64,000 nt of DNA from Terriglobales bacterium (GCA_035487355.1 DATHMF010000073.1:1-64000); one strand, 5' to 3'; counted from the stretch's first letter, positions 1 to 9,327 are shown. Notes: a model not told the origin generated them from the sequence alone. Numbers and translations are program-made.

Positions 1-508
1 GATGTTCGGCAATCCCGAGACCACCACCGGCGGCCGGGCCCTCAAATTCTATTCTTCGGTGCGCGTGGATATCCGCCGCATCCAGGCCCTGAAAGAAGGC
101 GATGTCGTGGTCGGCTCTCGCACCAGGATTAAAGTTGTGAAGAACAAGACCGCTGCCCCCTTCCGCGAGGCCGAGTTCGACATTATGTACGGTGAGGGCA
201 TCTCCAAGCTGGGCGATATGCTCGACCTGGGCGTCCTCCACAACATCGTGGAAAAATCCGGCGCTTGGTACAGCTACAACGGTGAACGCATCGGCCAAGG
301 CCGCGAAAATTCCAAGGTTTACCTCAAGGAAAATAAGGATGCTGCCGCCAAGCTCGAAGTCGAAGTGCGCAAAGCTGTGGGTCTGAAAGATCATTCAGGC
401 ACGCGCACCAACGGTTCCGAGGCTGCCGCCCAGGCTCCTGCTCACGGAAAGGACGCTGCTGCCCACTCGAAATCCGAGCCGCCGATAAAGATGGCGGCAA
501 GAAAGTGA
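1..508 (+). CDS. recA: RecA recombinase, C-terminal part (5' end outside window)
   Basis: RecA is the ATP-dependent recombinase that filaments on single-stranded DNA, catalyses strand exchange and triggers LexA self-cleavage in the cytoplasm. Only the last 168 or so codons are present. Recognisable RecA stretches are [37 protein letters not shown] and [14 protein letters not shown], followed by a low-complexity Ala/Lys-rich tail ending at a TGA (506-508). The reading frame is open to the left edge, so the ATG at position 2 is internal. It heads a long plus-strand run, but the 255-bp gap to coaD contains a hairpin and suggests separate transcription. Confidence 0.95.
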   Translation, partial: MFGNPETTTGGRALKFYSSVRVDIRRIQALKEGDVVVGSRTRIKVVKNKTAAPFREAEFDIMYGEGISKLGDMLDLGVLHNIVEKSGAWYSYNGERIGQGRENSKVYLKENKDAAAKLEVEVRKAVGLKDHSGTRTNGSEAAAQAPAHGKDAAAHSKSEPPIKMAARK

Positions 509-575
509 CTTTTACCGCGGAGCAGGCGGATATTTGCAGATTTCTTCCACGAAAAGCTGGCTCCTCCTGGGCTTT

Positions 576-599
576 GGGGCTCGATCGCTAGCGAGCCCC
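576..599 (+). terminator. GC-rich hairpin after recA, possible terminator
   Basis: GGGGCTCG at 576-583 pairs with CGAGCCCC at 592-599 across an 8-nt spacer. No clean T-tract follows (GTTGCCTTCTC), so intrinsic termination is only possible. The flanking 600-680 stretch carries GC-rich words (GGCACAGCC, CCGTCCCCGGCTGT) that recur near 50.96 kb. Confidence 0.4.
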
Positions 600-763
600 G
601 TTGCCTTCTCTGTGCCGCCGGCGCATAGCTTGTGTGGCACAGCCTGCCCCGGTGAGCCGTGGGCCGTCCCCGGCTGTATCTTGAAATTACCTTAATTCGT
701 TGGACTCAACTGACAGGTGGGAATTAAAATCTATCTGGTTCTGTGCGTGCCTGAGGCCGAGTT

Positions 764-1261
764 TTGAGCAAAGTCATCGCCATTTATCCCGGCTCGTTTG
801 ATCCGCTGACCAACGGACACATTGACTTAATCGAACGCGGCAGCAAAATTTTTGACCGTCTGATCGTTGCCATTCTGCGTAATTCAGAAAAGCAACCGCT
901 GTTCAGCATCACCGAGCGCCGCGAGATGCTGCAGGCCATGGTTCGCAGCAAGCGCTGGAAGAACGTCGAGGTTGATACCTTCGACGGTCTGCTGGTGGAT
1001 TACGCCACGAAGAAAAAAGCGCAAGCCGTGTTGCGCGGCATTCGCGCCATCAGCGACTACGAATTTGAGCTGCAGATGGCGTTGATGAACCGCAAGCTGC
1101 AGCCCAGGCTTGAAACGGTTTTCATGATGCCGGCGCTTTCGTATTCATATCTCAGTTCACGGCTGGTACGCGAGATCGCGCAACTGGGAGGCTCGGTAAC
1201 CGGGCTTGTTCCCGAACAGGTAGAAAAGCAGCTTCAGGAAAAATTGAACGGCAGAACTTAA
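764..1261 (+). CDS. coaD: Phosphopantetheine adenylyltransferase
   Basis: Catalyses ATP + 4'-phosphopantetheine to dephospho-CoA, the penultimate step of coenzyme A synthesis. The 165-residue length is normal. The N-terminal nucleotidyltransferase signature YPGSFDPLTNGH (residues 8-19) contains the T/HxGH site, and SYLSSRLVREIA near residue 130 matches the ISSTxVR nucleotide-binding motif. Translation appears to start at a TTG (764); no ATG upstream or nearby gives the conserved N-terminus. It lies 32 bp before the aminotransferase gene and may be co-transcribed with it. Confidence 0.96.
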   Translation: MSKVIAIYPGSFDPLTNGHIDLIERGSKIFDRLIVAILRNSEKQPLFSITERREMLQAMVRSKRWKNVEVDTFDGLLVDYATKKKAQAVLRGIRAISDYEFELQMALMNRKLQPRLETVFMMPALSYSYLSSRLVREIAQLGGSVTGLVPEQVEKQLQEKLNGRT

Positions 1262-1293
1262 ATAACAAAAAAGTAAAAGAAGACAAACATCTT

Positions 1294-2493
1294 ATGACCA
1301 CGACCCCAGCACTGAAGACCAAACTTCTCTCCGACAGAATCAACCGCATTGAGGTCTCGGCCACCATGGCGGTGGTCGCCGAGGCCGCCAAACTGCGCGA
1401 GCAGGGCGCCGACCTGGTGGATTACGGCGCCGGTGAGCCGCATTTCTCGACGCCCCAGCATATAAAAGACGCCGCCATCGCCGCTATTAACACCAACTTT
1501 ACGCGTTACACCGCGGTGGGGGGCATTACCGAGCTGCGCGAGGCCATCGTCAAGCGCCACGGCGCCGACTTCGGATCGAATTACAATCGCGACGAGTGCA
1601 TCGCCTCTACCGGAGGCAAGCTGGCGCTCTTCAACGCCATCCAGGTGTTGGTGGACCACGGCGATGAGGTGATTCTGCCCATCCCATATTGGGTCTCGTT
1701 TAAAGACATCATCCAATACGCCGGCGGCGTTCCGGTCTACGTCGAAACCGAAGAGAGCAACGGATTCAAGCTCACGCCTAAGATGATCGAGCAGGCCATC
1801 ACGCCACACACCAAGGCGATGATCCTGAACTCGCCGTCGAACCCCTCGGGTGCTGTGGTCAAGCCCGAGGACATGCGCGCCATCATGCGGTTGTGCCACG
1901 AGCGTGGCATCTACGTTATCGCCGATGAGTGTTATTCCTACCTGGATTTCTCCGGAGCGTACATCTCCGTGGGCGCGTATCACGAGACCAAGGAACATGC
2001 CGTCATTATCGGTTCGCTCTCCAAGACCTATGCCATGACTGGATGGCGCCTCGGCTATGCCCTCGCGCCGGCGCCGATTACCAAAGCCATGCAAAAGCTG
2101 CAATCACAATCCACTTCTAACAGCACCTCAGTGGTGCAAAAAGCCGGCGTAGCTGCGTTGAACGGACCGCAGGAGTGCGTCGCCGAGATGCGTGCCGACT
2201 ACATCTGTCTGCGCGACCGCGTTCTGGAAGGACTGGCTGAAATTCCCGGCATTCGTTGTGTTAAGCCCGGTGGCGCTTTTTACGTGTACCCGAATATATC
2301 TACCTTCTTCGGACGCAAGGGCGTCAACTCTCCGGCCGATGTTGCTCAAAAATTGCTGCACGAAGCGCATGTAGTTACCGTACCCAGCGAAGCCTTCGGG
2401 ACCCAGGAGCACATTCGCATCTCGTATGCGACCTCGCGCCAAGAGCTGGATAAAGGCCTGGAGCGGATGAAGAAGTTCTTCGCTGCGCTGTAA
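1294..2493 (+). CDS. Pyridoxal-phosphate aspartate aminotransferase (class I/II)
   Basis: Fold-type I aminotransferase, probably interconverting aspartate/2-oxoglutarate and oxaloacetate/glutamate. The 399-residue protein shows NSPSNPSGAVV (substrate/PLP-binding region), DECYSYLDF with the Asp that pairs with the pyridine nitrogen, and SLSKTYAMTGWRLGYA with Lys244 as the predicted Schiff-base lysine. RISYATS near the C-terminus carries the Arg that binds the substrate carboxylate. It resembles the prokaryotic Ib subgroup (aspC/aatA of Bacillus and Thermus). Some members also use prephenate, so the exact substrate is inferred. Confidence 0.9.
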   Translation: MTTTPALKTKLLSDRINRIEVSATMAVVAEAAKLREQGADLVDYGAGEPHFSTPQHIKDAAIAAINTNFTRYTAVGGITELREAIVKRHGADFGSNYNRDECIASTGGKLALFNAIQVLVDHGDEVILPIPYWVSFKDIIQYAGGVPVYVETEESNGFKLTPKMIEQAITPHTKAMILNSPSNPSGAVVKPEDMRAIMRLCHERGIYVIADECYSYLDFSGAYISVGAYHETKEHAVIIGSLSKTYAMTGWRLGYALAPAPITKAMQKLQSQSTSNSTSVVQKAGVAALNGPQECVAEMRADYICLRDRVLEGLAEIPGIRCVKPGGAFYVYPNISTFFGRKGVNSPADVAQKLLHEAHVVTVPSEAFGTQEHIRISYATSRQELDKGLERMKKFFAAL

Positions 2494-2527
2494 GAGGAGC
2501 GCTGGGTGTCTTCGTATCCGGGATCGT

Positions 2528-2551
2528 AGAGACGTAGCTTGCTACGTCTCT
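2528..2551. repeat. Short palindromic repeat, copy 1 (GAGACGTAGC hairpin)
   Basis: AGAGACGTAGC and GCTACGTCTCT form a perfect 11-bp stem around TT. It sits 35 bp after the aminotransferase stop and could act as a terminator hairpin, but no T-tract follows. A decayed second copy lies at 4811-4836, so it looks like a dispersed REP-like unit. Confidence 0.65.
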
Positions 2552-2612
2552 AACCTGATCTACTGCGGACCCGTCCTCTGAGTACTTTGAAATACAATAT
2601 TCTTCTATCGTC

Positions 2613-3611
2613 ATGTCTCATTGGTATCCATTATTAATGGCTCCACAATTTGTCGAGCGCATCTGGGGAAAGCGCGATCTGGCGCCTCTCTACCAGTATC
2701 GGCGTACCCCCGAGCAAACACCCATCGGCGAGGTTTGGCTTACCGGCGACGAGTGCCGTGTCACCAACGGCCCGTTTGCTGGGGAAAGTCTGGCCACGCT
2801 GGCTGGCAGGTTCGGATGTGATTTCGTTGGCGAGGCAGCTCCTCGCAGCAGCCGTTTTCCGCTGCTTGTAAAATTTCTTTTCCCTTGCGAAAAACTTTCG
2901 GTCCAGGTGCATCCCGATGATGAGGGCGCCCGCCGCCACGGCGAGCCCAACGGTAAGACCGAGTGCTGGTACGTGTACTCTGCCCAGCCCGGCGCGCAGA
3001 TTGCTCTGGGACTCAAAGAGGGAGCCACACTGGCACAACTGGAGCGCGCCATCGCCGAAACTCGCGCCGAGGAGCTGCTCAACTGGATTGATCTCGCTGC
3101 CGGCGACCTGATCTACGTGGACGCCGGCACCGTGCACACCATCGGTCCAGGATCGGTGCTGGTGGAAGTCCAGCAGAATTCCGATCTGACCTATCGTCTT
3201 TACGACTACGGACGGCCGCGCAAGTTGCACCTGAGCGAAGCTTTTGATGTGATTAAAGAGAAGACTTTTGCCGGCAAAATACCGCCCAGCGGAAGCAATG
3301 GGAATCTGAATCTGATTACCTCCTCCTGCTTTGTTGTAAACAAACGCACTTTGCCGGAAACCAAAGAACACCTGATCACCCGGCACATGCCGCCTTACTC
3401 TGTACAGATCGTAGTGGCGCTGGAGGGCAGCGGTTTGGTTTTGGCGAAAGACAAAGATCCAGTCCCATTTTCGCGCGGTGAGGTTGTCGTGGTTCCGGCA
3501 AGCATTAACAATTTCAGAGTTCGTCCGCAGCAGAACCTGGAATACTTGCATATCTGTTTGCCGCAGGAAGAGGTCAAGGTGCCGCAATCTGTGCCCAGCG
3601 ACCAGAAGTAA
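2613..3611 (+). CDS. manA: Mannose-6-phosphate isomerase, class I
   Basis: Zinc-dependent isomerase converting fructose-6-phosphate to mannose-6-phosphate, the entry step to GDP-mannose. The 332-residue protein starts with APQFVERIWGKRDL. It carries the metal-binding VQVHPDDEGAR motif near residue 95 and VDAGTVHTIGPGSVLVEVQQNSDLTYRLYDYGR, the core of the active-site cupin. A second C-terminal cupin half follows. The start is an ATG at 2613 with no obvious ribosome-binding site. It is followed by manC and a phosphohexomutase, which together make the GDP-mannose route from fructose-6-phosphate. Confidence 0.92.
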   Translation: MSHWYPLLMAPQFVERIWGKRDLAPLYQYRRTPEQTPIGEVWLTGDECRVTNGPFAGESLATLAGRFGCDFVGEAAPRSSRFPLLVKFLFPCEKLSVQVHPDDEGARRHGEPNGKTECWYVYSAQPGAQIALGLKEGATLAQLERAIAETRAEELLNWIDLAAGDLIYVDAGTVHTIGPGSVLVEVQQNSDLTYRLYDYGRPRKLHLSEAFDVIKEKTFAGKIPPSGSNGNLNLITSSCFVVNKRTLPETKEHLITRHMPPYSVQIVVALEGSGLVLAKDKDPVPFSRGEVVVVPASINNFRVRPQQNLEYLHICLPQEEVKVPQSVPSDQK

Positions 3612-3715
3612 TGAACTTTAGATTGTCATTCTGAGCGCAGCGAAGAATCTGGCGAGAATGCTTGCGTTATAGTGGCAGGTGGCGAACACCAGGCTACTTG
3701 CTCGAACTGGAAACA

Positions 3716-4813
3716 ATGGAAAACTTTTATCCCGTCATCCTGGCCGGAGGCCGTGGTACCCGCTTCTGGCCTTTGAGCCGCAAGCGCCGTGCCAAGCAGG
3801 TGCTTGCACTCGATGGCAAGCGCACCATGGTGCAGCATACGGTTTCACGCTTAAAGCTGCTGGCGGGAGAAAAATCTCTTTGGGTCATTACCAATGGCGA
3901 TCTGCGCGAAGTGATTGCCGCTCAGCTGCCACGCGTCAGGCCGCAACAAATTATTGCCGAGCCCATCGGGCGCAACACTGCTCCCGCGATCGGGCTGGCA
4001 GCTTTCATCCTTGCGCGTCTCAACCCCGCGGCTGTCATCGGCATGTTTCCTTCCGACCATGTCATCGCCGATGAAAATAAGTTTGTAAAAATTATCAGCC
4101 AGGCAATCCAGGTCGCTGCGCAGGGCGAGAACATGGTGGTGCTCGGAATCCGTCCCACCCATGCCGAAACCGGTTACGGATACATCGAGGCCGGCGAAAA
4201 GGCGCCCAAAGGCTTGCTTCGCGTGAAGCGTTTTACGGAAAAGCCCAACGCTGAGCGCGCCCAGGAGTTCCTCGACGCGGGCAATTATTTCTGGAACAGC
4301 GGCATGTTCGTGTGGAGCGCCCAAACATTGACGCGGGCGTTGCGCGAGCACCTTTCTGAGACCACTCCTTATCTGGAGGAGATCGCCGCTGCCTTCGGCA
4401 CTCCCGGCTTTGCCAGGACGTTTACCCGGCTGTATCCCAAGTGCGAGAACATCAGCGTGGATTACGCCCTGCTCGAACCCCGCTCGGCCAAGGGTGAGCA
4501 CGCATCGAACTTATATTGCATTCCCTCTGCCTTTGGATGGAATGATCTGGGGTCATGGGCCGCCCTGTACGATTACCACGCTGCAAAAGATCATGCTGGC
4601 GGTAACGTCATCAACGGCGCCGCCAGCTTTGCCCTGGATGCGGAAGGCAACTTCGTTCACGCTCCCAAAAAATTTGTTGCGGTGGTTGGAGTAAGAAATC
4701 TGGTGGTGGTTGAAACCGATGACGCCCTGCTCATCACCACGCGCGAAAACTGCCAGGACGTGGGTAAGATTGTGAAGCACCTGGACGAAAAGAAGCTGGA
4801 GAAACTATTGTAG
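3716..4813 (+). CDS. manC: Mannose-1-phosphate guanylyltransferase
   Basis: Makes GDP-mannose from mannose-1-phosphate and GTP for cell-surface glycans. The N-terminal ILAGGRGTRFWPLSRKRRAKQ is the nucleotidyltransferase signature, and RFTEKPNAE and GNYFWNSGMFVW are typical GMP motifs. The 365-residue length fits a stand-alone enzyme without the C-terminal isomerase domain found in bifunctional AlgA. I chose the ATG at 3716 because it begins just before the Rossmann strand; an upstream TTG (3662) would add 18 unconserved residues. The TAG stop lies inside a degenerate copy of the GAGACGTAGC palindromic repeat. Confidence 0.93.
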   Translation: MENFYPVILAGGRGTRFWPLSRKRRAKQVLALDGKRTMVQHTVSRLKLLAGEKSLWVITNGDLREVIAAQLPRVRPQQIIAEPIGRNTAPAIGLAAFILARLNPAAVIGMFPSDHVIADENKFVKIISQAIQVAAQGENMVVLGIRPTHAETGYGYIEAGEKAPKGLLRVKRFTEKPNAERAQEFLDAGNYFWNSGMFVWSAQTLTRALREHLSETTPYLEEIAAAFGTPGFARTFTRLYPKCENISVDYALLEPRSAKGEHASNLYCIPSAFGWNDLGSWAALYDYHAAKDHAGGNVINGAASFALDAEGNFVHAPKKFVAVVGVRNLVVVETDDALLITTRENCQDVGKIVKHLDEKKLEKLL

Positions 4814-4836
4814 AGACGTGGCATGCTAGGTCTCGA
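4811..4836. repeat. Short palindromic repeat, copy 2 (degenerate)
   Basis: TAGAGACGTGGCATGCTAGG and the following TCTCGA match the unit at 2528-2551 apart from a few substitutions that break the stem (GACGTGGC against GCTAGGTC). Its first three bases are the manC stop codon. It appears to be a decaying copy of a dispersed intergenic repeat. Confidence 0.55.
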
Positions 4837-4869
4837 CGCGAGCGAGCTGCCGTTCTGCGAACAAATAAC

Positions 4870-6288
4870 ATGCCCCAAGAACAAATTAAATTCGGCACCG
4901 ATGGCTGGCGCGCCGTCATTGCCGACGATTTTACCTTTGAAAATGTGCGCTTGGCCTCTGCCGCCATTGCCTCATACATCCTCAAGAACGAGGATCCGGC
5001 CAAGGGCCTCGTCGTCGCCTATGATACCCGCTTCCAGTCCGGACGTTTTGCCCAGCTCGTTGCCGAAACGGTCGCTGCGGCGGGAATTCCCGTGCGCCTG
5101 GCGCATGAGTCCACCCCCACGCCTGCACTCTCTTATGCTGTCAAAAACCTGGGCGCCGCAGGCGGAGTCGTGGTGACCTCGAGCCACAATCCCTGGAATT
5201 GGAACGGCATTAAATTCAAAGCCAAGTACGGAGGCTCCGCCACGCCCGCGATTATCGCCAAGATCGAAGGCGAATTTCGCGCCGGCGCTGCGCCCAAGGC
5301 TGCCAGCGCGGCCAAAATCACCGAGACCGATTTCAAGCAACCCTACATCGAGGCCATCACGAAATTTGCCGATCTCGACCTCATCGCCAAAGCCCGCTTC
5401 AAATTCGCTATTGACGCCATGTATGGCGCCGGGCGTGGCATGTTGGCTGGCATATTCCGCGAGCGCGGCATCGAATTTGTGGAAATTCGCGGCGAGATCA
5501 ATCCCCTGTTTCCTGGAATCAATCCTGAGCCGATCGAGCCGCATGTGAAGATGTTGCAGGAGACCGTGGTCCGCGAAAAGTGTCACGCCGGTTTTGTTAC
5601 CGATGGCGACGCCGACCGCATCGGCGCCGTCGCCGAAGATGGCAGCTTCGTGGATTCGCACAAGGTCTATTCCGTGCTGTTGCGTTGGTTGCTGGAGCGC
5701 AAGAAGTGGCCGGGAGAAGTCGTGCGCGCCTTTAACACCACGCGTATGCTCGACCGCATCGCCGCCCGTTACGGACGCAGGCTGCACGAGTGCGGCATCG
5801 GCTTCAAGTACATCTGCGATCTCATGCTGGAGCGCGAGATCCTCATCGGCGGAGAAGAATCCGGAGGCATCGGCATCCCCCGCCATCTTCCCGAGCGCGA
5901 TGGTATCCTAAACTCGCTTTTGCTGGCGGCGGTGATGGCCGAGGAAAACAAAACTCTCGCGCAACTGGTGGCAGATTTGCAGCGCGAATACGGTCCTCAC
6001 TATTACGGGCGTCTCGACCTGCACATCCCCGATGACATGAAGACCCGGGCGATCGGCCGTGCTTCGAACGGCCCGCAGCAGTTAGGCCACTTTAAGATTT
6101 TGCGCAAGGATACAATAGATGGTGTGAAGTTTTACCTTGACGCTCCCACCAACGGCAACGGCGCTGAGGCCTGGGTATTATTACGCGCCTCCGGTACCGA
6201 GCCTCTGCTGCGCATTTACTCCGAGGCGGCCGCGCCGGAGTTGGTAAAGCAGATTCTCCACGACGCAGAAAACTTTGTCCGCAATTAG
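4870..6288 (+). CDS. Phosphomannomutase/phosphoglucomutase family protein
   Basis: Alpha-D-phosphohexomutase, probably converting mannose-6-phosphate to mannose-1-phosphate between the two preceding enzymes. All four domains are visible in 472 residues: the phosphoserine loop TSSHNPWNWNG with the phosphoacceptor predicted at Ser105, the metal-binding loop TDGDADRIGAV, the sugar-binding loop GEESGGIG, and the phosphate-binding loop RASGTEPLLRIYSE. GlmM-like or phosphoglucomutase activity cannot be excluded from sequence alone; the manA-manC context favours mannose. The start is ATG 4870, 56 bp after manC. Confidence 0.88.
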   Translation: MPQEQIKFGTDGWRAVIADDFTFENVRLASAAIASYILKNEDPAKGLVVAYDTRFQSGRFAQLVAETVAAAGIPVRLAHESTPTPALSYAVKNLGAAGGVVVTSSHNPWNWNGIKFKAKYGGSATPAIIAKIEGEFRAGAAPKAASAAKITETDFKQPYIEAITKFADLDLIAKARFKFAIDAMYGAGRGMLAGIFRERGIEFVEIRGEINPLFPGINPEPIEPHVKMLQETVVREKCHAGFVTDGDADRIGAVAEDGSFVDSHKVYSVLLRWLLERKKWPGEVVRAFNTTRMLDRIAARYGRRLHECGIGFKYICDLMLEREILIGGEESGGIGIPRHLPERDGILNSLLLAAVMAEENKTLAQLVADLQREYGPHYYGRLDLHIPDDMKTRAIGRASNGPQQLGHFKILRKDTIDGVKFYLDAPTNGNGAEAWVLLRASGTEPLLRIYSEAAAPELVKQILHDAENFVRN

Positions 6289-6327
6289 AGTCGCATTAAA
6301 ATCGGTTGAGCGCCAGCGAGGTTTCTA

Positions 6328-7482
6328 ATGCCCGACGCTCTCCAATCCGGTATTCTTCCTCACGACTCGCCTGAAGCGAAGCGTTATAACCGCATCCGCC
6401 GCTGGCTGGGCATAGGTGACAGTGTCCTGGGCATTGCTCTCCTGGTAGTTTTGCTGGCTACAGGATGGACCGGCGAGCTGCGCGACATCGCATTAAAGGC
6501 TTCGTACCATAATAGTTATCCGCTCGCCGTATTCTTTTACGTCTTCGAGCTGGCCCTGTTGGCAAAATTGCTGAGCTTGCCGCTCGATTACTACGGCTTT
6601 CGCCTCGAGCACCGCTTTAATCTCTCCAATCAAAAGCTGCGTGGCTGGATCGCCGATGAAGTCAAAGCGTTTTTTGTGAGCCTGGTTCTATTTTCCATCT
6701 TGATTGAACTGCTTTATCTAACCATCCGCTTTGCGCCTGAGATTTGGTGGCTGGTGGCCTGGATTATCTTTATTGTGCTCTCCGTATTTTTTGCCCAGAT
6801 TGCGCCCGTGGTCCTGTTTCCGCTTTTCTATAAATTTAATCCGCTGGAAAACGATGAGTTGCGCGACCGTCTGGTGCGCTTGAGTGAGCGCGCCGGCACG
6901 CGGGTGCGCGGGGTTTACGAATGGAAGCTTTCCGAAAAAAGCAAAAAGGCCAACGCCGCGCTCACCGGCCTGGGTGCAACCCGGCGCATCATCCTGGCCG
7001 ATACGCTGCTGGAAAATTACACACCTGATGAAATTGAAGCCGTGCTGGCCCACGAATTAGGGCATCACGTGCACAAGCATATTTTCAAATCGATCATTGT
7101 GCAGGTGGCCGTGACCTTCCTTGGGTTTTATGCCGTGGATACCGTCATGCGCTACGCCATCGAGCGGAGGCACATGTTCGAGCAGATGTCCGACTTCGCC
7201 AGCCTGCCGCTTCTCGCCCTGGTCTTCGCGCTGCTTTCTCTGCTGCTCATGCCGCTGTTGAATGCCTACTCCCGCCACAACGAGCGCGAAGCCGACCTGT
7301 ACTGCTGGAAATCAATTCCTTCCATCGCGCCCTTTGTTTCCTCGATGAACAAGCTTTGCGAGCAAAACCTCGGCGAGCGCCAGCCCTCGCGCTTTGTGGA
7401 GTGGCTGTTTCACTCGCATCCGGCAGTCGCGAGAAGAATCGCTGCGGCCGAACAGTTCGCGCAGAAATCCGGTGTCAAGTAG
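6328..7482 (+). CDS. M48 family membrane zinc metallopeptidase (Ste24/HtpX-like)
   Basis: Integral-membrane protease of the Ste24/HtpX type, probably clearing damaged membrane proteins. Several hydrophobic segments (around residues 30-55, 70-90, 110-165, 255-310) flank the active site. HELGHH at residues 242-247 supplies two zinc-binding His and the catalytic Glu, and Glu321 in NEREADLYCW is the third ligand. The 384-residue length and the arrangement with long N-terminal membrane helices resemble CAAX prenyl protease Ste24 more than short HtpX. It begins 39 bp after the mutase gene. Confidence 0.92.
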   Translation: MPDALQSGILPHDSPEAKRYNRIRRWLGIGDSVLGIALLVVLLATGWTGELRDIALKASYHNSYPLAVFFYVFELALLAKLLSLPLDYYGFRLEHRFNLSNQKLRGWIADEVKAFFVSLVLFSILIELLYLTIRFAPEIWWLVAWIIFIVLSVFFAQIAPVVLFPLFYKFNPLENDELRDRLVRLSERAGTRVRGVYEWKLSEKSKKANAALTGLGATRRIILADTLLENYTPDEIEAVLAHELGHHVHKHIFKSIIVQVAVTFLGFYAVDTVMRYAIERRHMFEQMSDFASLPLLALVFALLSLLLMPLLNAYSRHNEREADLYCWKSIPSIAPFVSSMNKLCEQNLGERQPSRFVEWLFHSHPAVARRIAAAEQFAQKSGVK

Positions 7483-7757
7483 CGGTGAGAGGGGTACTTG
7501 CTAGGTAGTCTATGTCAGCGTTAAGTTACTGAAAATAAAAGACAAATAAGAGATATTTCCACCACTAGCTGAGCAAGTGTAGTGCTCAATAGACGATTTT
7601 GCCAGAAGAGGCAATGCGCAGCGCACCCGTCATGGTTGTGTAATCCCGCCAGACAAATGAATTTTCAAAGACCTAAAAAGGCGCCAGCCCGGCGTGCTCT
7701 GGGCACACCTCAAGGACAATGATGAAAGATATTTCCTAAGAGATCAAGGATTTGATA

Positions 7758-8486
7758 TCAGGATGATACCGTTTTCAGGAACCTCTCGGCGCGGTGCAGG
7801 TCCTCTTCCGTATCTACCCCAATCGTGTCATACGGCGTTTCGGCGACGTGGATCTCGATGCCGTTATCCAGAAAGCGCAACTGCTCCAGGCGTTCGTTGC
7901 GTTCCAGCTCGGATTCCGGCAATTTGCAGAAGCGGTCGAGCGCCGCTTTGCGATAGGCGTAGAAGCCAAGATGTTTGAAGTATCGGACTTGGCCGGCCTG
8001 GTCACGGTCGCAGGGAATGGTGGCGCGGGAAAAATACAGGGCGCGGCCCTTGAGATCGGTAACCACCTTCACCGCGCTGGGATTGTTGATGTCTTCGGGT
8101 GAGCAGGGCGTCTTGATAGTCCCGACTTCAACCGCGGGGTCGTGCATCAGTTCGATGAGGGCAAAAATGTGCTCAATCCGTGCGAGGGGTTCATCGCCTT
8201 GTACATTAATGTAGACGTCGGCGTCAACGCTCTGCGCGACTTCATGCACGCGGTCGGTGCCGCTGCGGTGCTCGGCTGAGGTCAGGCGCACACTCCAGCT
8301 ATTTTTTTTGCATAACTCTACGATCTCATTGGAATCGGTGGCGACGATCACATCCGCCAGTTGCGGAGACCTGCGCGCGGCTTCATAAACGTGGGCCAGC
8401 ATGGGGCGTCCGGCAATTTCGCGCAGGACTTTTCTTGGCAAACGTGTGGAGGCAAGGCGCGCGGGAATGATGGCAATGGTTTTCAA
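7758..8486 (-). CDS. kdsB: 3-deoxy-manno-octulosonate cytidylyltransferase
   Basis: Activates Kdo as CMP-Kdo for lipopolysaccharide inner core synthesis, so the organism should have an LPS outer membrane. The 242-residue protein starts IPARLASTRLPRKVL, the CTP-binding signature, and contains NVQGDEP and YFSRATIPCDRD, both characteristic of KdsB. Translation seems to start at a TTG (8486), as no ATG is available before the first beta-strand, and the Shine-Dalgarno is weak. It is alone on this strand next to the GH19-like gene, whose end lies 187 bp upstream. Confidence 0.94.
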   Translation of the reverse strand: MKTIAIIPARLASTRLPRKVLREIAGRPMLAHVYEAARRSPQLADVIVATDSNEIVELCKKNSWSVRLTSAEHRSGTDRVHEVAQSVDADVYINVQGDEPLARIEHIFALIELMHDPAVEVGTIKTPCSPEDINNPSAVKVVTDLKGRALYFSRATIPCDRDQAGQVRYFKHLGFYAYRKAALDRFCKLPESELERNERLEQLRFLDNGIEIHVAETPYDTIGVDTEEDLHRAERFLKTVSS

Positions 8487-8673
8487 TTTAGAAGTTAGAA
8501 GTATAAAGGATTTTGGGAGCAGTCCTCAGTCGGCAGTCCGCTTTTATCTAAGGGTTCCGCAGCCAAACCCGGGCTGCTACACCCTCGCGCTACGCTCGCG
8601 CAATGCGGCGCTCGCTTCGCGCTCACCCCGATGCGCGCCGAGAGGGTTTTTCCGCAGCCTGTTAGAGCGGCTT

Positions 8674-9327
8674 TTAGGGAGTTGAAGAGTTACCTGTTGC
8701 TGCTGCGGCGACCGGTTGTGCCGCTGCCGGTTGTGCCGGCACCGGCTGCTGATGGCTGCGCAGAATGCCTTCGATCGTGTTGGCATAGCCTGCGATCAGT
8801 GGGGCCTGGTCAAGACCATTGATGATGCGGCGCGCATTCAGGTAATCGCAGTTACTGTCGTGGATATAGGTGTGCAGGCTCTTGCCGGTGAAGCTTCCGT
8901 TGCGCATGCCAAAGGACATGATCTTGTACGAGGTCTGCGGTTCCAGCGCGTGTTCCGGGTGAAACAGCAAGTCATTGTTCATGCCCAAGGCATTGCTCAT
9001 CTTGGTATAGTTCAGCTTCCAGGTTAACTGCACGTAGCCTCTGCCATAGTGGGTATTGGTAAAGGTAGTGCCGTCAGGAGCGGTGACGGTGACGGGTACG
9101 CCGTAGGCATGCCCTTTTCCTTTCCCAAACTCCTCCAGAGGGACCCACTTATTCGCGCATTCGCGTCGGACCGTGGCCAACATATAAGCCGCCCAGCGGA
9201 CGTCGGCAACGTCAGGATCTTCTGCTAGAAATCCGAGAAGGGCATTGAGTCCGGCTGCGGCCGGCGCAGCCAGGCTGAACTGAGGGGTGCAATCCTGGAC
9301 GATACCGTCAATATCGAAGTTAAACAT
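8674..9327 (-). CDS. GH19-like lysozyme/chitinase-fold hydrolase
   Basis: Likely cuts a beta-1,4-linked aminosugar polymer (peptidoglycan or chitin). The motif YGRGYVQLTWKLNY (about residues 94-107) is the classical GH19 substrate-cleft sequence, and Glu in VRRECANKW is a candidate catalytic acid. There is no signal peptide in 217 residues, which resembles phage endolysins rather than secreted chitinases. The C-terminus is a Pro/Ala/Gln-rich tail. Export by another route or a prophage origin are both possible; no other phage genes adjoin it. Confidence 0.7.
   Translation of the reverse strand: MFNFDIDGIVQDCTPQFSLAAPAAAGLNALLGFLAEDPDVADVRWAAYMLATVRRECANKWVPLEEFGKGKGHAYGVPVTVTAPDGTTFTNTHYGRGYVQLTWKLNYTKMSNALGMNNDLLFHPEHALEPQTSYKIMSFGMRNGSFTGKSLHTYIHDSNCDYLNARRIINGLDQAPLIAGYANTIEGILRSHQQPVPAQPAAAQPVAAAATGNSSTP

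Noticed and set aside
2634..3587. Minus-strand frame of more than 300 codons opposite manA
   Set aside because: It is a shadow of a well-supported gene and has no recognisable motif.
7571..7590. TGAGCA...TGCTCA hairpin in the 7.5-7.75 kb spacer
   Set aside because: Six-pair stem without T-tract or context; expected by chance. The spacer otherwise shows nothing.
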